Below are positions 5,697 through 5,792 of a stretch of DNA of 5,792 nucleotides, one piece after another. The DNA lies in the NCBI GenBank assembly GCA_003242525.1, contig QGUU01000176.1:1-5792 (forward strand), in the 5' to 3' direction. How positions within the stretch are numbered: position 1 is the stretch's first letter; the number at the start of each line of letters is the position of its first letter. Position numbers and translations under genes: made by a program. The DNA comes from Pseudomonadota bacterium. Lineage in GTDB: Bacteria; Pseudomonadota; Alphaproteobacteria; Rhizobiales; Rhizobiaceae. The notes beneath the pieces are model-generated. The model did not search any database and was not told where the DNA came from. It saw only the letters and a program-made list of their open reading frames with translations.

Positions 5697-5792
5697 TGGC
5701 GCACATTCTTCTGTGGGCGATCATGCTGGCCCAGGTCATGATCGTGGTCGCCATGGCATGCTACACCTACCGGCTGATCCGCGGCCCCCGCG
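5693..5792 (+). CDS. phaF: Na+(K+)/H+ antiporter subunit F (PhaF/MrpF), N-terminal part
   Basis: The first 33 codons of a small membrane protein; the gene runs off the right edge. A single hydrophobic helix covers residues ~5-24 and is followed by YRLIRGPR (26-33). This corresponds to the YRLxRGPxxxDR signature that ends the first helix of MrpF. Full-length MrpF is about 90-120 residues with three helices. Two adjacent ATG codons (5693 and 5696) are possible starts, and the ribosome binding site spacing favours 5693. Position directly after phaE is the expected place for phaF, and phaG would be expected next, outside the window. Confidence 0.85.
   Translation, partial: MMAHILLWAIMLAQVMIVVAMACYTYRLIRGPR

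Noticed and set aside
1..5792. Mobile element, CRISPR array, phage or defence system
   Set aside because: No terminal inverted repeats, transposase or integrase motifs, or regularly spaced repeats were seen. The coding content from 324 on is fully explained by the antiporter operon.

Overview
The window holds the front part of one operon for a multisubunit Mrp/Pha-type monovalent cation/H+ antiporter (the CPA3 group, related to the membrane arm of respiratory complex I). All genes are on the + strand. The GC-rich coding sequence, the fused A+B subunit and the Glu-rich cytosolic insert in subunit D suggest an alphaproteobacterium, most likely a Hyphomicrobiales (rhizobial) or related lineage. 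This placement is inferred from protein character; no rRNA or other marker is present.

Layout: bases 1-99 are the last 32 codons of an unidentified upstream gene. Bases 100-323 are a non-coding leader with lower GC than the genes. It contains two weak promoter-like sequences, a TTTCAC/GTGAAA dyad, a perfect 15-bp palindrome (274-288), a small tandem repeat (295-307) and the ribosome binding site of the operon. Then follow phaAB (324-3248, fused A and B subunits), phaC (3239-3580), phaD (3580-5214), phaE (5211-5696) and the first 33 codons of phaF (from 5693). Every junction overlaps by 1 to 10 bases and each downstream gene has its Shine-Dalgarno sequence inside the end of the preceding gene, so the subunits are probably translationally coupled. 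The rest of phaF, and presumably phaG, lie beyond the right edge.

The encoded proteins are inner-membrane proteins that would assemble into a hetero-oligomer. PhaA and PhaD are the two NuoL/M/N-like antiporter subunits and both keep the TM5 glutamate and TM7/TM8 lysines of the proton pathway. PhaC resembles NuoK, the PhaB part and the PhaA C-terminal region form the small-subunit side, and PhaE and PhaF are the small Mrp-specific membrane subunits. The complex would exchange cytoplasmic Na+ and/or K+ for external H+, supporting pH and salt homeostasis. The substrate cannot be read from sequence.

I see no evidence of an undescribed system, mobile element, CRISPR array or RNA gene. The best candidate for something unreported is the palindrome upstream of phaAB, a possible operator or leader element.
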